DNA of 64,000 nt, from positions 1 to 64,000 of the forward strand of contig NZ_BCRO01000018.1 of NCBI RefSeq assembly GCF_001552635.1, read 5' to 3'. The translations under genes and the position numbers were made by a program. Positions within the stretch are counted from its first letter, which is position 1. Every line of letters starts with the position of its first letter. This DNA is from Actinomadura hibisca NBRC 15177 (lineage in GTDB: Bacteria; Actinomycetota; Actinomycetes; Streptosporangiales; Streptosporangiaceae). Of this stretch, positions 1 to 7,939 are shown one piece after another. Under the pieces are notes generated by a model. The model worked only from the letters and a program-made list of their open reading frames with translations, ran no database searches and was not told the DNA's origin.

Positions 1-377
1 CCCCCCCAGCCGAGATGGCGCACGGCGGCGCGCTCGGCGGCGCGCAGCAGGCCGCGCCGCCGCCCGGCGGGGACGCGGGCCGCGAACCGCCACGCCGGGC
101 CGTGGGCCTGGCCCGGCAGGCGCAGGTCCAGCACCACCGGACCGGACCGCGCGCCGCCCAGCAGTTGGACGGGCGCGCCGCACACCGCCGCGCAGATCCC
201 CGCCGCGTCGCGGACGACGCCGAGCAGCGCCGGTGCGCCGGGCGGTTCGGCCAGCGCCCGCAGCAGCTCGTGGGACCACAGCGCGTCCAGGCCCTCGGCC
301 TGCTGGAAGTCCGTCCAGCCCGCCGGTTCGGCGCCCGCGCGCAGTTCATGGATCTCGACCGTGACGCCCTTGATCAC
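1..377 (-). CDS. Uncharacterised protein, N-terminal part only (cut by left edge)
   Basis: About 125 codons of an ORF are visible on the minus strand; the 3' part lies outside the window. It begins with a GTG at 375-377 and reads MIKGVTVEIHELRAG, then a stretch rich in Ala, Gly, Leu and Arg with no membrane segment. An in-frame stop at 393-395 limits how far upstream the start could be. I do not recognise the family. The N-terminal tone (a Trp-containing region, then short hydrophobic strands) resembles GNAT/BioF2-type acyltransferases, but no catalytic motif is visible. It is divergent from the acyl-CoA-ligase-like gene at 483, and a terminator-like hairpin sits in its leader. Confidence 0.6.
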   Translation of the reverse strand, partial: MIKGVTVEIHELRAGAEPAGWTDFQQAEGLDALWSHELLRALAEPPGAPALLGVVRDAAGICAAVCGAPVQLLGGARSGPVVLDLRLPGQAHGPAWRFAARVPAGRRRGLLRAAERAAVRHLGWG

Positions 378-402
378 CGCTAGAGTCTGGCATCAAATGA
401 TC

Positions 403-457
403 AAAAAAGGGACCGGTCCGGCGAAGAGTACTTCTCCGTCGTCGCGCGGCCGGTCCC
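403..457 (-). terminator. Terminator-like hairpin in the 5' leader of the left-edge gene
   Basis: Arms at 409-416 and 450-457 are perfect 8-bp complements (GGGACCGG/CCGGTCCC) around a GC-rich loop that itself holds an imperfect palindrome around 422-436. On the minus strand the stem is followed at once by six T (403-408), the layout of an intrinsic terminator. It lies about 30 bp upstream of the GTG at 377 and between two divergent genes. It may therefore act as an attenuator of the left-edge gene, or stop antisense transcripts coming from the gene at 483. The role is inferred. Confidence 0.5.
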
Positions 458-482
458 TGAGTGGCACAGGAGCCGCCCGGCC

Positions 483-1364
483 ATGATCACCGCTCGCGTC
501 GTGCCCCCCGGTTTCTCCGCCACGCGCTGGGACGCCGCCCGCCGGAAGGTCGTGCGGCGCGCGTTCCGCGAGGTGCCCTTCTACCGCGAGCAGTGGGCGG
601 CGGCCGGCCGCGAGCTGCCCGACGTCGTGCCGACGCCCGCCGAGCGACTGGCCGACCAGGCGTTCCGGCTGTGCCCGCTGGGCCGCCCCTACCGCCCGGC
701 GCACGAGCCGTCGTTGTGGACCGGCGACGCCGCCGCGTTGCGCGCGGCCGTGCGGACCGCCGGTGTGCCCGCCCGCGGCGTCCCGGTCCTGGAGGTCCGG
801 GACGCGATGCTCGACCGGCTCTCCCTCGGTCCGGGCGGTCCCGCCTACGGGGTGTTGTTGTCGGCGGAGGCCGACGTGCTGGACGAGGAGCGCCGGGCCG
901 CGCTGAACGCGCGGGCGGTCGGGCTCGCGGTGCGGGCCGGACGCGCCGTTGTCGTCGGTCCGCCGGACGCGCTCGACCATGCCGTCGCCGGACTCCGGTC
1001 AGCTGCTGCGGCGACCCTGCGGATCGGTGTTCTCGCACGGACGACGCCCGCCGAGGCGTTCTCGGCGGGCGGGCCCGTCCTGCTGCACGACCCGGTCCTC
1101 GGGTACTACGGCGCGCGGGCCGGGACGTGCGGAGTGGTCCATCTGCTGTGGCGTCACCACCACGCGCGGGTCGTCGACGGCGCGCTCCAGATCACCGACC
1201 TGCGCCGGCGACGGCCGACGTTGTGCGGCGTCGTGCCGGCCGGATCGGCGGGGAGCGCCGTGGCACCGTGTCCGGAGCACGGCGTCCCCGCCCTGGTCAG
1301 CGGCCTGGTCAGCGTGCCTGCTGCTGCCGGTAGTGCCCGGCCACCTTCTGGTCGCCCGGCATGA
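483..1364 (+). CDS. Shortened phenylacetate-CoA-ligase-like (ANL-related) protein
   Basis: 293 aa. The ATG at 483 has AGGAG at 468-472. Residues 25-38 (RRAFREVPFYREQW) match the N-terminal helix typical of PaaK/coenzyme F390 synthetase-like adenylate-forming enzymes. A second recognisable stretch begins near residue 206 (LGYYGA followed by a CG-V-HLLWRHHHARVV segment and a CPEHG motif), resembling the C-terminal half of such proteins. The family is usually about 430 aa. The Ser/Thr/Gly-rich ATP-binding loop is not visible, so ligase activity is doubtful; it may be a non-catalytic or repurposed relative. Its 3' end overlaps the convergent membrane-protein gene by 56 bp. Confidence 0.65.
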   Translation: MITARVVPPGFSATRWDAARRKVVRRAFREVPFYREQWAAAGRELPDVVPTPAERLADQAFRLCPLGRPYRPAHEPSLWTGDAAALRAAVRTAGVPARGVPVLEVRDAMLDRLSLGPGGPAYGVLLSAEADVLDEERRAALNARAVGLAVRAGRAVVVGPPDALDHAVAGLRSAAAATLRIGVLARTTPAEAFSAGGPVLLHDPVLGYYGARAGTCGVVHLLWRHHHARVVDGALQITDLRRRRPTLCGVVPAGSAGSAVAPCPEHGVPALVSGLVSVPAAAGSARPPSGRPA

Positions 1365-2085
1365 CCGAACGCTCCCGACCCGGCTCGGGGTCGGGACGGC
1401 GGACGAAGCCGGACGAACCCTGCTGCGAGCCGCCGGACCGCGAGTCGCGCCCGTAGCGGCTGACGACCGGGTCGATGGGCTGGGTCGTGCCCGACGGGCG
1501 GGCGGGGGAGACCGGCTCGCGCTCGGCGGGCCCGTGCCCGGCGCGCGGCACGGTGCGGTCGGGGTCGTCGGCGCGGTCCCGCTCGTCCGCGCGGCTCTCC
1601 TCTTCCTGTTCCCGCTCGACCAGCCGCGTCTCCTTCACGCCGACCACCGCGAAGCGGCCCAGCGCGAGCGCGGCCAGGAAGACGATGACCACGCCGAGCG
1701 CGCCGAAGCCCGCCAGCTGCTCGGCGATCCGCCGCCCCTCCTCGGCGCCGAGCGGCGCGCCGACGCCTCGCACGTCCCACAGCGTGGCGACCGGGCCGCC
1801 CACCACGAACCACGCGCCGCCGAGCGCGGCCAGCCAGCCGCCGACCATGGCGAACGCGCGGTGCGCGCTGAACAGCACGATCAGCCCGCCGAGCACGGCG
1901 GCGGCCCCGGGGGCGACGCTGAGCTGGAGCCGGGCGGTGTCGTAGACCCAGGTGTCGTCGGGGGAGAAGCCGAAGTCGAAGTAGGGGCCGACGAACGGGA
2001 CCAGCCCGCCCCACAGCCCGAGAAGCACCAGCAACGTCCCGCTGAGGACGCCGCGGCTGCGCGGTACCCGCATGGTGCCCGCCAT
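1309..2085 (-). CDS. Membrane protein of unknown function with charged cytoplasmic tail
   Basis: 258 aa. The ATG at 2085 is preceded by AGGAGG (complement of 2092-2097). Four hydrophobic segments are visible at about residues 13-34, 56-73, 77-98 and 125-145. They are followed by a roughly 110-residue hydrophilic tail rich in Glu, Asp, Arg and Pro that is probably disordered and cytoplasmic. I do not recognise a named family. It is divergent from the nitric-oxide synthase gene, with a 205-bp intergenic region, so shared regulation is possible but unproven. The last 56 bp overlap the end of the gene at 483. Confidence 0.7.
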   Translation of the reverse strand: MAGTMRVPRSRGVLSGTLLVLLGLWGGLVPFVGPYFDFGFSPDDTWVYDTARLQLSVAPGAAAVLGGLIVLFSAHRAFAMVGGWLAALGGAWFVVGGPVATLWDVRGVGAPLGAEEGRRIAEQLAGFGALGVVIVFLAALALGRFAVVGVKETRLVEREQEEESRADERDRADDPDRTVPRAGHGPAEREPVSPARPSGTTQPIDPVVSRYGRDSRSGGSQQGSSGFVRRPDPEPGRERSVMPGDQKVAGHYRQQQAR

Positions 2086-2190
2086 GATCAGCCTCCTGAT
2101 CGGGCGTCGGTGTGTCCTGTCGTGGGGACCCTCTACCCCTGGAATCGGCGTCCAAGCGCGTGCGCGACGGGATCTGACGGACCGTGTTCA

Positions 2191-2212
2191 TTTCTCACCA
2201 ATCGTGAGGAAA
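2191..2212. promoter_or_regulatory. Inverted repeat between the membrane-protein and nos genes
   Basis: The arms TTTCTCAC and GTGAGGAAA flank CAATC and are near-perfect complements (one extra base in the right arm). The repeat lies in the 205-bp divergent intergenic region, 79 bp before the nos ATG. It is a plausible operator for a dimeric regulator; no factor can be named from sequence alone. Confidence 0.3.
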
Positions 2213-2290
2213 CCCGGACGCGCCGCGACCTTCATGGCATCCTGTGACGGCTGGTGATCAAGGTTTGACTTTCGGTCACGAGGGGGGAAG

Positions 2291-3568
2291 ATGGCACTGT
2301 TCGGACGCAAGCGCGCCGGTGGCCGCACCGCCGCGACGGCGGAACCCGCACCCGCACCCGCACCCGAGCCCGCACCCGAGCCTGGCCCGCTGGAGCGCGC
2401 GGCCGAGGACTTCATCCGGATGTTCCACGCCGAGGACCGCCGCGCCGGTCCGCCCGAGGAGCGGCTGCGCGCGGTCCGCGCCGAGATAGCCGCCACCGGC
2501 ACCTACCGGCACACCCCGGCGGAGCTGGCCTTCGGCGCGCGGGTGGCCTGGCGCAACAGCTCGCGCTGCATCGGCCGCCTGTACTGGCGCAGCCTGCGGG
2601 TGCGCGACCTGCGGCACGCGCGCACCGCCGACGAGATCGCCGCCGGTTGCGTGGAGCACCTGGCCGCCGCGTCCGGCGGCGGTCGCGTCCGCCCGGTCAT
2701 CACGGTCTTCGCGCCCGACGAGCCCGGCCGCCCGGGGCCGCGCCTGTGGAACGACCAGCTCGTCCGCTACGCCGGGTACCGGCGGCCGGACGGCGGGGTG
2801 ACCGGCGACCCGTGCAACGCGGCGCTCACCGACGCCGCCCGCGCGCTCGGCTGGCCCGGCGGCCCCGGCACGCGCTTCGACCCGCTGCCGCTGGTCGTGG
2901 CCGCGCCCGGCGAGCCGGTGCGCTGGTACGAGCTGCCGCGCGAGGTCGTGCTGGAGGTGCCGCTGGAGCACCCCGACTTCCCGTGGTTCGCCGGGCTCGG
3001 GCTGCGCTGGCACGCGGTCCCGGCGGTGTCGGACATGACGCTGGAGATCGGCGGGGTGTCCTACCCGGCCGCGCCGTTCAACGGCTGGTACATGGGCACC
3101 GAGATCGGCGCCCGCAACCTGGCCGACGCCGACCGCTACGCCATGCTGCCCGAGGTGGCCGGACGGCTCGGCCTCGACATCTCCGACGAGGCGTCGCTCT
3201 GGCGCGACCGCGCCCTGGTGGAGCTGAACGTGGCGGTGCTGCACTCGTTCCGGGCCGCCGGGGTCGCCATCACCGACCACCACACCGAGTCGCGCCGCTT
3301 CCTGACGCACCTGGCGCGCGAGGAGGCGGCCGGGCGGCGCTGCCCGGCCGACTGGTCGTGGATCGTGCCACCGCTGTCGGGGGCGGCGACGCCGGTGTTC
3401 CACCGCTACTACGACGAGGCCGAGCTGACCCCGGCGTTCGTGCGGCGGCCCTCGGCGGTGCCCGCGACGGGACCGGCGGCGGGCACCGCCGCAAGGGCCG
3501 CGGGCTGCCCCGTCGCTCAGCCCGCCGCGTCGGCGACGTCCACCGCGTCGGTCATCGTCTGCTCGTAG
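2291..3568 (+). CDS. nos: Bacterial nitric oxide synthase, oxygenase domain only
   Basis: 425 aa; ATG after a GA-rich ribosome site (GAGGGGGGAAG). It oxidises L-arginine to citrulline and NO at a cysteine-ligated haem, using tetrahydrobiopterin or tetrahydrofolate. The haem-thiolate Cys is residue 93 in WRNSSRCIGR. The arginine-binding loop WYMGTE (266-271) carries the conserved Glu271, and DHHTESRRF (329-337) and WSWIVPPLSG (355-364) are family signatures. The first ~33 residues are a non-conserved Ala-Pro-Glu repeat and the last ~40 are Ala/Thr-rich. There is no flavin reductase domain and no reductase gene nearby, as usual for bacterial NOS, so electrons must come from general reductases. 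The 3' end overlaps the convergent hydrolase by 52 bp. Confidence 0.95.
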   Translation: MALFGRKRAGGRTAATAEPAPAPAPEPAPEPGPLERAAEDFIRMFHAEDRRAGPPEERLRAVRAEIAATGTYRHTPAELAFGARVAWRNSSRCIGRLYWRSLRVRDLRHARTADEIAAGCVEHLAAASGGGRVRPVITVFAPDEPGRPGPRLWNDQLVRYAGYRRPDGGVTGDPCNAALTDAARALGWPGGPGTRFDPLPLVVAAPGEPVRWYELPREVVLEVPLEHPDFPWFAGLGLRWHAVPAVSDMTLEIGGVSYPAAPFNGWYMGTEIGARNLADADRYAMLPEVAGRLGLDISDEASLWRDRALVELNVAVLHSFRAAGVAITDHHTESRRFLTHLAREEAAGRRCPADWSWIVPPLSGAATPVFHRYYDEAELTPAFVRRPSAVPATGPAAGTAARAAGCPVAQPAASATSTASVIVCS

Positions 3569-4530
3569 GCGGTCCGCACGAACGCGCCCAGCTCGGCGAT
3601 CGCGGTGCGCGACTCGGGCAGGAGGGGCCCGAACATCTGGAACACGTGCAGCTGCCGGTCCCACACCTGGAGCGTCACCGGCACCCCGGACTCGGCCAGC
3701 CGCCGCGCCATCAGCTCCGAGTCGCAGTACAGCAGCTCGGTGGAGCCCGCCGTCAGCAGCGTCGGCGGCAGCCCCGACAGGTCGGCGCGGATCGGCGAGA
3801 CGGCGGGGTCGGTGACGTCCAGGTGCCCGAGGAAGCCCTCGACCAGGCGTTCCAGCAGCGGGCCGGGCGCGGACGGGTCCAGCGTCATGTTGGCGTGCGC
3901 GAGCTTGGCGGTCAGGTCCATGTCGAGCATGGGGGACAGGGCCACCAGCGCGGCGGGCTGCGGCAGGCCCTCCTCGCGGGCGCGCAGCGCGGTGGCGAAG
4001 GTGAGGTAGCCGCCGGCGGAGTCGCCCATGATGACGACGTTCTCCGGCGCGATCCCCCGCTCCTCCAGCAACCACCGGTAGGCGGTGACGCAGTCCTCCA
4101 CCTCCTCCTCGAACGCCACGGCCGGGATCATCCGGTAGTCCACCGACAGCGCGGGCACCCCGGCGGCGGCGCTGAACCGGGCCACCATCGGGCGGTGGGT
4201 GTTGAGGCCGCAGCAGATCCAGCCGCCGCCGTGCAGGTAGAGGATGACCTTGTCGCGGGCCCGGCCGACGCCGGGGCCGTGCACCCACTCGGCCTGGAAG
4301 TCGTCGAAGCGCACCCGCTCGCGGTGCGTGCCCTTGGGCGGGCGGGACCGGGCGGCCATCCGGTCCAGGGCGGCGGCGCGGCGCAGCGCCTTGTCGTCGA
4401 TCGGCAGTTCGGCGAGCTTGGCGAGGCGCGGCTGGAGCAGCCGGCGCACCCCGGCCGAGACCGCCCGCGACCGCAGGCTCGCCGTGCCCCGCCGGTCGAT
4501 CACCAGGGTGACGGGTTGTGTCCGGGTCAA
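3517..4530 (-). CDS. Alpha/beta hydrolase, hormone-sensitive-lipase (HSL) family esterase
   Basis: 337 aa. The TTG start (4528-4530) is chosen because AGGAGG lies just upstream (complement of 4535-4540); a longer in-frame ORF upstream has no such site. The oxyanion-hole motif HGGGW is at residues 100-104 and the nucleophile elbow GDSAGG at 169-174 (Ser171). A later Asp in the LLYCDSELMARRL region and His in DRQLHVFQMF complete a catalytic triad. It should hydrolyse short-chain carboxylic esters in the cytoplasm; the substrate is unknown. There is no signal peptide. It converges on nos with a 52-bp overlap, and nothing suggests a functional link to NO synthesis. Confidence 0.9.
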   Translation of the reverse strand: MTRTQPVTLVIDRRGTASLRSRAVSAGVRRLLQPRLAKLAELPIDDKALRRAAALDRMAARSRPPKGTHRERVRFDDFQAEWVHGPGVGRARDKVILYLHGGGWICCGLNTHRPMVARFSAAAGVPALSVDYRMIPAVAFEEEVEDCVTAYRWLLEERGIAPENVVIMGDSAGGYLTFATALRAREEGLPQPAALVALSPMLDMDLTAKLAHANMTLDPSAPGPLLERLVEGFLGHLDVTDPAVSPIRADLSGLPPTLLTAGSTELLYCDSELMARRLAESGVPVTLQVWDRQLHVFQMFGPLLPESRTAIAELGAFVRTAYEQTMTDAVDVADAAG

Positions 4531-4711
4531 GGGTCCTCCTGCGGACTCGGGCGGATCGGGCGCTTCCCTCCGATGGTGGCACCGTGCCGCCGGGCGGCGG
4601 AAGAGCGAACCGAAGGGGATTCGGTCACGGGCCGGGGCCGGGGCGGCTGGAGCATCTGCCAAGGTCCGATCGTTCTGAGCCTGGTGGATTATGGCCTTAT
4701 CTCCAGATGCG

Positions 4712-4727
4712 CCTCGCATTTGCGAGG
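4712..4727. promoter_or_regulatory. Perfect palindrome upstream of the molybdate regulator
   Basis: CCTCGCA and TGCGAGG are perfect 7-bp arms around TT, centred 24 bp before the GTG at 4744. The position suits a self-regulatory operator of the HTH-TOBE protein or a site controlling the mod genes. It does not resemble the AT-rich E. coli ModE box. Confidence 0.45.
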
Positions 4728-4743
4728 GGCTAATGTATGCGGC

Positions 4744-5142
4744 GTGACCACGTTCCGCATCAGCGAGGCCGCCGCCCTGCTCGGGGTCAGCGCCGACACC
4801 GTCCGCCGCTGGGTGGACGGCGGGCGGCTCCCGGCCGTCCGCGACGAGCACGGGCACCGCATCGTCCCCGGACCCGAGCTGGCCGCCTTCGTCCGCGACC
4901 AGTCCCGTTCCGACGACGACGGCGGGCGCTTCTCCTCCGCGCGCAACCGGATGCGCGGCATCGTCACCGACGTGGTGCGCGACGGCGTGATGGCCAAGGT
5001 GGACATCCAGGCCGGGCCGTTCCGCATCGTGTCGCTGATGAGCCGCGAGGCCGCCGACGAGCTGGGGCTGGAGATCGGCGTGGTCGCCGAGGCGGTCGTG
5101 AAGTCCACGACCGTCGTCGTCGAGCGGCCCGACGCGGGCTGA
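4744..5142 (+). CDS. HTH-TOBE (Mop) regulator, probable molybdate sensor
   Basis: 132 aa; GTG start chosen because the HTH begins immediately (FRISEAAALLGVSADTVRRW). Residues ~3-50 form a MerR/excisionase-type helix-turn-helix with the DTVRRWVDGG turn. Residues ~66-130 form a single TOBE/Mop domain (NRMRGIVTDVVRDG ... AVVKSTTVVVER) of the type that binds molybdate or molybdenum cofactor. This is a ModE-like one-component design with a different HTH class. It lies 25 bp upstream of modA, same strand, so it very likely senses molybdate and controls modABC. A perfect palindrome lies just upstream. Confidence 0.85.
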   Translation: MTTFRISEAAALLGVSADTVRRWVDGGRLPAVRDEHGHRIVPGPELAAFVRDQSRSDDDGGRFSSARNRMRGIVTDVVRDGVMAKVDIQAGPFRIVSLMSREAADELGLEIGVVAEAVVKSTTVVVERPDAG

Positions 5143-5167
5143 CCCCCTTCCCTCCAGGAGATCCGCG

Positions 5168-5947
5168 ATGAAACGCGTCATCACGGCCGCCGCCGCGGCC
5201 ACCGTCCTGCTGGCCGCCGCCGGTTGCGGCGACACCGGCGACTCGGGCGACAAGGCATCGCCGGGCTCGGGCGGGGGCAAGACCCTCACCGTGTTCGCCG
5301 CCGCCTCCCTCACCGAGACCTTCACCGAGCTGGGCAAGTCCTTCGAGGGCTCGCACCCCGGCGTGAAGGTGCGCTTCAACTTCGGCGGCAGTTCCACCCT
5401 CGCCCAGCAGATCACCCAGGGCGCGCCGGTGGACGTGTTCGCGGCCGCCAGCCCGGCGACGATGAAGCCCGTCACCGACGGCGGCGCGGCCGCGCAGCCG
5501 CAGGTGTTCGCCAAGAACCGCCTGGTCATCGCCGTCCCCGCCAAGGAGGCCGGGAAGGTCTCCCGGCTCGCCGACCTCGGCAAGTCCGGGCTGAAGGTCG
5601 TGCTGTGCGCCGAGCAGGTGCCCTGCGGCGCGGCCGCCGGGAAGGCCCTGGCCGCCGGGGGCGTGAAGGTCGAGCCGGCGTCGCGCGAGCAGGACGTCAA
5701 GGCGGTGCTCACCAAGGTCCGGCTCGGCGAGGCCGACGCCGGGCTGGTCTACCGCAGCGACGCGAAGGCCGCCGCCGCCGACGTCAAGGGCGTGGAGTTC
5801 CCCGAGTCGGCCAAGGCCATCAACGACTACCCGATCGCGGCGCTGACCAAGGCCCCGCAGTCCGGGCTGGCCAAGGAGTTCGTGCAGCTCGTCCTGTCGC
5901 AGCAGGGCAAGGACACCCTGGTCAAGGCGGGCTTCGAGTCCCCGTGA
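5168..5947 (+). CDS. modA: Molybdate ABC transporter, substrate-binding lipoprotein
   Basis: 259 aa; ATG after CCAGGAGATCC. The N-terminus is a lipoprotein signal with lipobox LAAAGC and lipid-attachment Cys20, then a short Gly/Ser/Asp linker. The mature part matches ModA: LTVFAAASLTETFTELGKSFE, NFGGSSTLAQQI, GAPVDVFAAAS and the NRLVIAVP strand. It captures molybdate (or tungstate) outside the membrane and hands it to ModB. The gene overlaps modB by GTGA, so translation is probably coupled. Confidence 0.95.
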   Translation: MKRVITAAAAATVLLAAAGCGDTGDSGDKASPGSGGGKTLTVFAAASLTETFTELGKSFEGSHPGVKVRFNFGGSSTLAQQITQGAPVDVFAAASPATMKPVTDGGAAAQPQVFAKNRLVIAVPAKEAGKVSRLADLGKSGLKVVLCAEQVPCGAAAGKALAAGGVKVEPASREQDVKAVLTKVRLGEADAGLVYRSDAKAAAADVKGVEFPESAKAINDYPIAALTKAPQSGLAKEFVQLVLSQQGKDTLVKAGFESP

Positions 5948-6765
5948 CCCGCCGCTCCACCGCCCGTTCCGCCAACCGTTCCACCGCCGGACGGCCGCCG
6001 CTGGTCCTGCTGCTGCCCGCCCTGACCGGGCTGGCGTTCCTGGTGCTGCCGCTGGCCGGGCTGCTGGTGCGCGCGCCGTGGTCCACCCTCGGCACCCGGC
6101 TCGGCGAGCCGCACGTGCTGGAGGCGCTGCGGTTGTCGCTGGTCACCGCCACGTTGGCCACCGTCCTGTGCCTGCTGCTGGGGGTGCCGCTGGCGTGGCT
6201 GCTGGCGCGGGTGCGGTTCCGGGGCGTGCGGCTGGTGCGGGCGCTGGTGACGGTGCCGCTGGTGCTGCCGCCGGTGGTGGGCGGCGTGGCGCTGCTGCTC
6301 GTGCTGGGCCGCAGGGGGCTGGTGGGGCAGTGGCTGGACGCCTGGTTCGGGATCACGCTGCCGTTCAGCACCGCCGGGGTGGTGCTGGCCGAGACGTTCG
6401 TGGCGCTGCCCTTCCTCGTCATCAGCGTGGAGGGCGCGCTGCGCGCGGCCGACCTGCGCTTCGAGGAGGCCGCCGCCACGCTCGGCGCGGGCCGCTGGAC
6501 GGTGTTCCGCCGGGTGACGCTGCCGCTGGTGGCCCCCGGCATCGCGGCGGGCGCGGTGCTCTGCTGGGCGCGGGCGCTGGGCGAGTTCGGGGCCACCATC
6601 ACCTTCGCGGGCAACTTCCCCGGCCACACCCAGACGATGCCGCTGGCGGTCTACCTGGCGCTGGAGACCGACCCGCAGGCCGCGATCGTGCTCAGCCTGG
6701 TGCTGCTGGCGGTGTCGGTCGTCGTGCTGGCGGCGCTGCGCGACCGGTGGGTGAGCACTTCATGA
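5944..6765 (+). CDS. modB: Molybdate ABC transporter, permease
   Basis: 273 aa; GTG start overlapping the modA stop by 4 bp. It is a typical binding-protein-dependent permease with about six membrane segments. The EAA loop that contacts the ATPase is visible as EEAAATLGAGRWTVFRRVTLPL, followed by GALGEFGA-like residues (ARALGEFGATITFAGN), which are characteristic of ModB/CysT-type permeases. It ends with an ATGA overlap into modC. Confidence 0.95.
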   Translation: MTRRSTARSANRSTAGRPPLVLLLPALTGLAFLVLPLAGLLVRAPWSTLGTRLGEPHVLEALRLSLVTATLATVLCLLLGVPLAWLLARVRFRGVRLVRALVTVPLVLPPVVGGVALLLVLGRRGLVGQWLDAWFGITLPFSTAGVVLAETFVALPFLVISVEGALRAADLRFEEAAATLGAGRWTVFRRVTLPLVAPGIAAGAVLCWARALGEFGATITFAGNFPGHTQTMPLAVYLALETDPQAAIVLSLVLLAVSVVVLAALRDRWVSTS

Positions 6766-7841
6766 GCGATGTCGTGAGCGAGAAGGCGGGCGGGCTGGAC
6801 GCGCACCTGGTGGTGCGGCGTCCCGCGTTCGAGTTGGACCTGCGGCTGGCCGCCGAGCCCGGCGAGGTCGTCGCGCTGCTCGGCCCCAACGGCGCGGGCA
6901 AGAGCACCGCGCTGCGCGCGCTGGCCGGGCTCGTGCCCACCGCCGCCGGGCACGTGCGGGTGGACGGCGCCGACCTCGGCGCGCTGCCGCCCGAGCGGCG
7001 CGGCATCGGCATGGTCTTCCAGGACTACCTGCTGTTCCCGCACCTCAGCGCGCTCGACAACGTCGCGTTCGGGCTGCGCTGCCAGGGCATGGGCAAACGC
7101 GCGTCGCGCGCCCGCGCCGCCGAGTGGCTGGAGCACGTCGGCCTGGCCGACCACGCCTCGGCCAAGCCGCGCGCGCTGTCGGGCGGGCAGGCGCAACGCG
7201 TCGCGCTGGCCCGCGCCCTGGCGGTGCGCCCCCGCCTGCTGCTGCTGGACGAGCCCCTGGCGGCGCTGGACGCCCACACCCGCCTGGAGATCCGCGCCGC
7301 GCTGCGCAGGCGGCTGGCCGGGTTCGCCGGGGCGGCGGTGCTGGTCACCCACGACCCGCTGGACGCCATGGTGCTGGCCGACTGGCTGGTGGTCGTCGAG
7401 GGCGGCCGCCTGGTGCAGCAGGGCCCGCCCGCCGAGATCGCGCGGCGGCCCCGCACCGACTACGTGGCCCGGCTGGTCGGCCTCAACCTGTACCGGGGCC
7501 GGGCCTCGGCGGGGGCGGCGGGTAGCACGGTGGTGCTGGCGGGCGGCAGCGGGAAGCTGGACAGCGCGGACTCCCTCGACGGTGAGGTTTTTGTGGCCTT
7601 CTCGCCAGCCTCGGTGGCGCTCTACCGGTCCCGGCCCGACGGCAGCCCCCGCAACGTGTGGCGCGCCACCGTCGGAGCGGTCGAACGGCAGGGCGACCGG
7701 GTCCGGGTCCGGCTCGACGGCCCGCCCTTCACCGCCGCCGCGGACGTCACCCCCGGCGCGGTCGCCGAACTCGGATTGAGCGAGGGCAGCACGGTATGGG
7801 CCGGGGTGAAGGCGGCCGAAACCCATGTTTACCCAGCTTGA
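6762..7841 (+). CDS. modC: Molybdate ABC transporter, ATP-binding protein
   Basis: 359 aa; ATG overlapping the modB stop. Walker A is GPNGAGKST (41-49), the Q-loop lies in FQDYLLFPH (87-95), the ABC signature is LSGGQAQRVA (139-148) and Walker B is LLLLDEP (159-165), followed by the H-loop THD. The C-terminal ~100 residues form a TOBE/Mop regulatory domain (WRATVGAVERQGDRVRV), which in this family binds molybdate and inhibits transport when the metal is plentiful. It energises ModB. Confidence 0.95.
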   Translation: MSDVVSEKAGGLDAHLVVRRPAFELDLRLAAEPGEVVALLGPNGAGKSTALRALAGLVPTAAGHVRVDGADLGALPPERRGIGMVFQDYLLFPHLSALDNVAFGLRCQGMGKRASRARAAEWLEHVGLADHASAKPRALSGGQAQRVALARALAVRPRLLLLDEPLAALDAHTRLEIRAALRRRLAGFAGAAVLVTHDPLDAMVLADWLVVVEGGRLVQQGPPAEIARRPRTDYVARLVGLNLYRGRASAGAAGSTVVLAGGSGKLDSADSLDGEVFVAFSPASVALYRSRPDGSPRNVWRATVGAVERQGDRVRVRLDGPPFTAAADVTPGAVAELGLSEGSTVWAGVKAAETHVYPA

Positions 7842-7939
7842 CCGCATTCAATCAAGAGCCGTTCCGGGCCCGTTCATCTGCTGGAAACCGCGTGACATCA
7901 ATCACAGGAGGGCACACAAGCCCCTAAATGGGGGACTGA

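Noticed and set aside
2276-4582. Very long minus-strand ORF of 768 codons across nos
   Set aside because: It is antisense to clearly conserved NOS codons, is extremely Arg/Pro/Gly-rich and has no domain; typical high-GC shadow frame.
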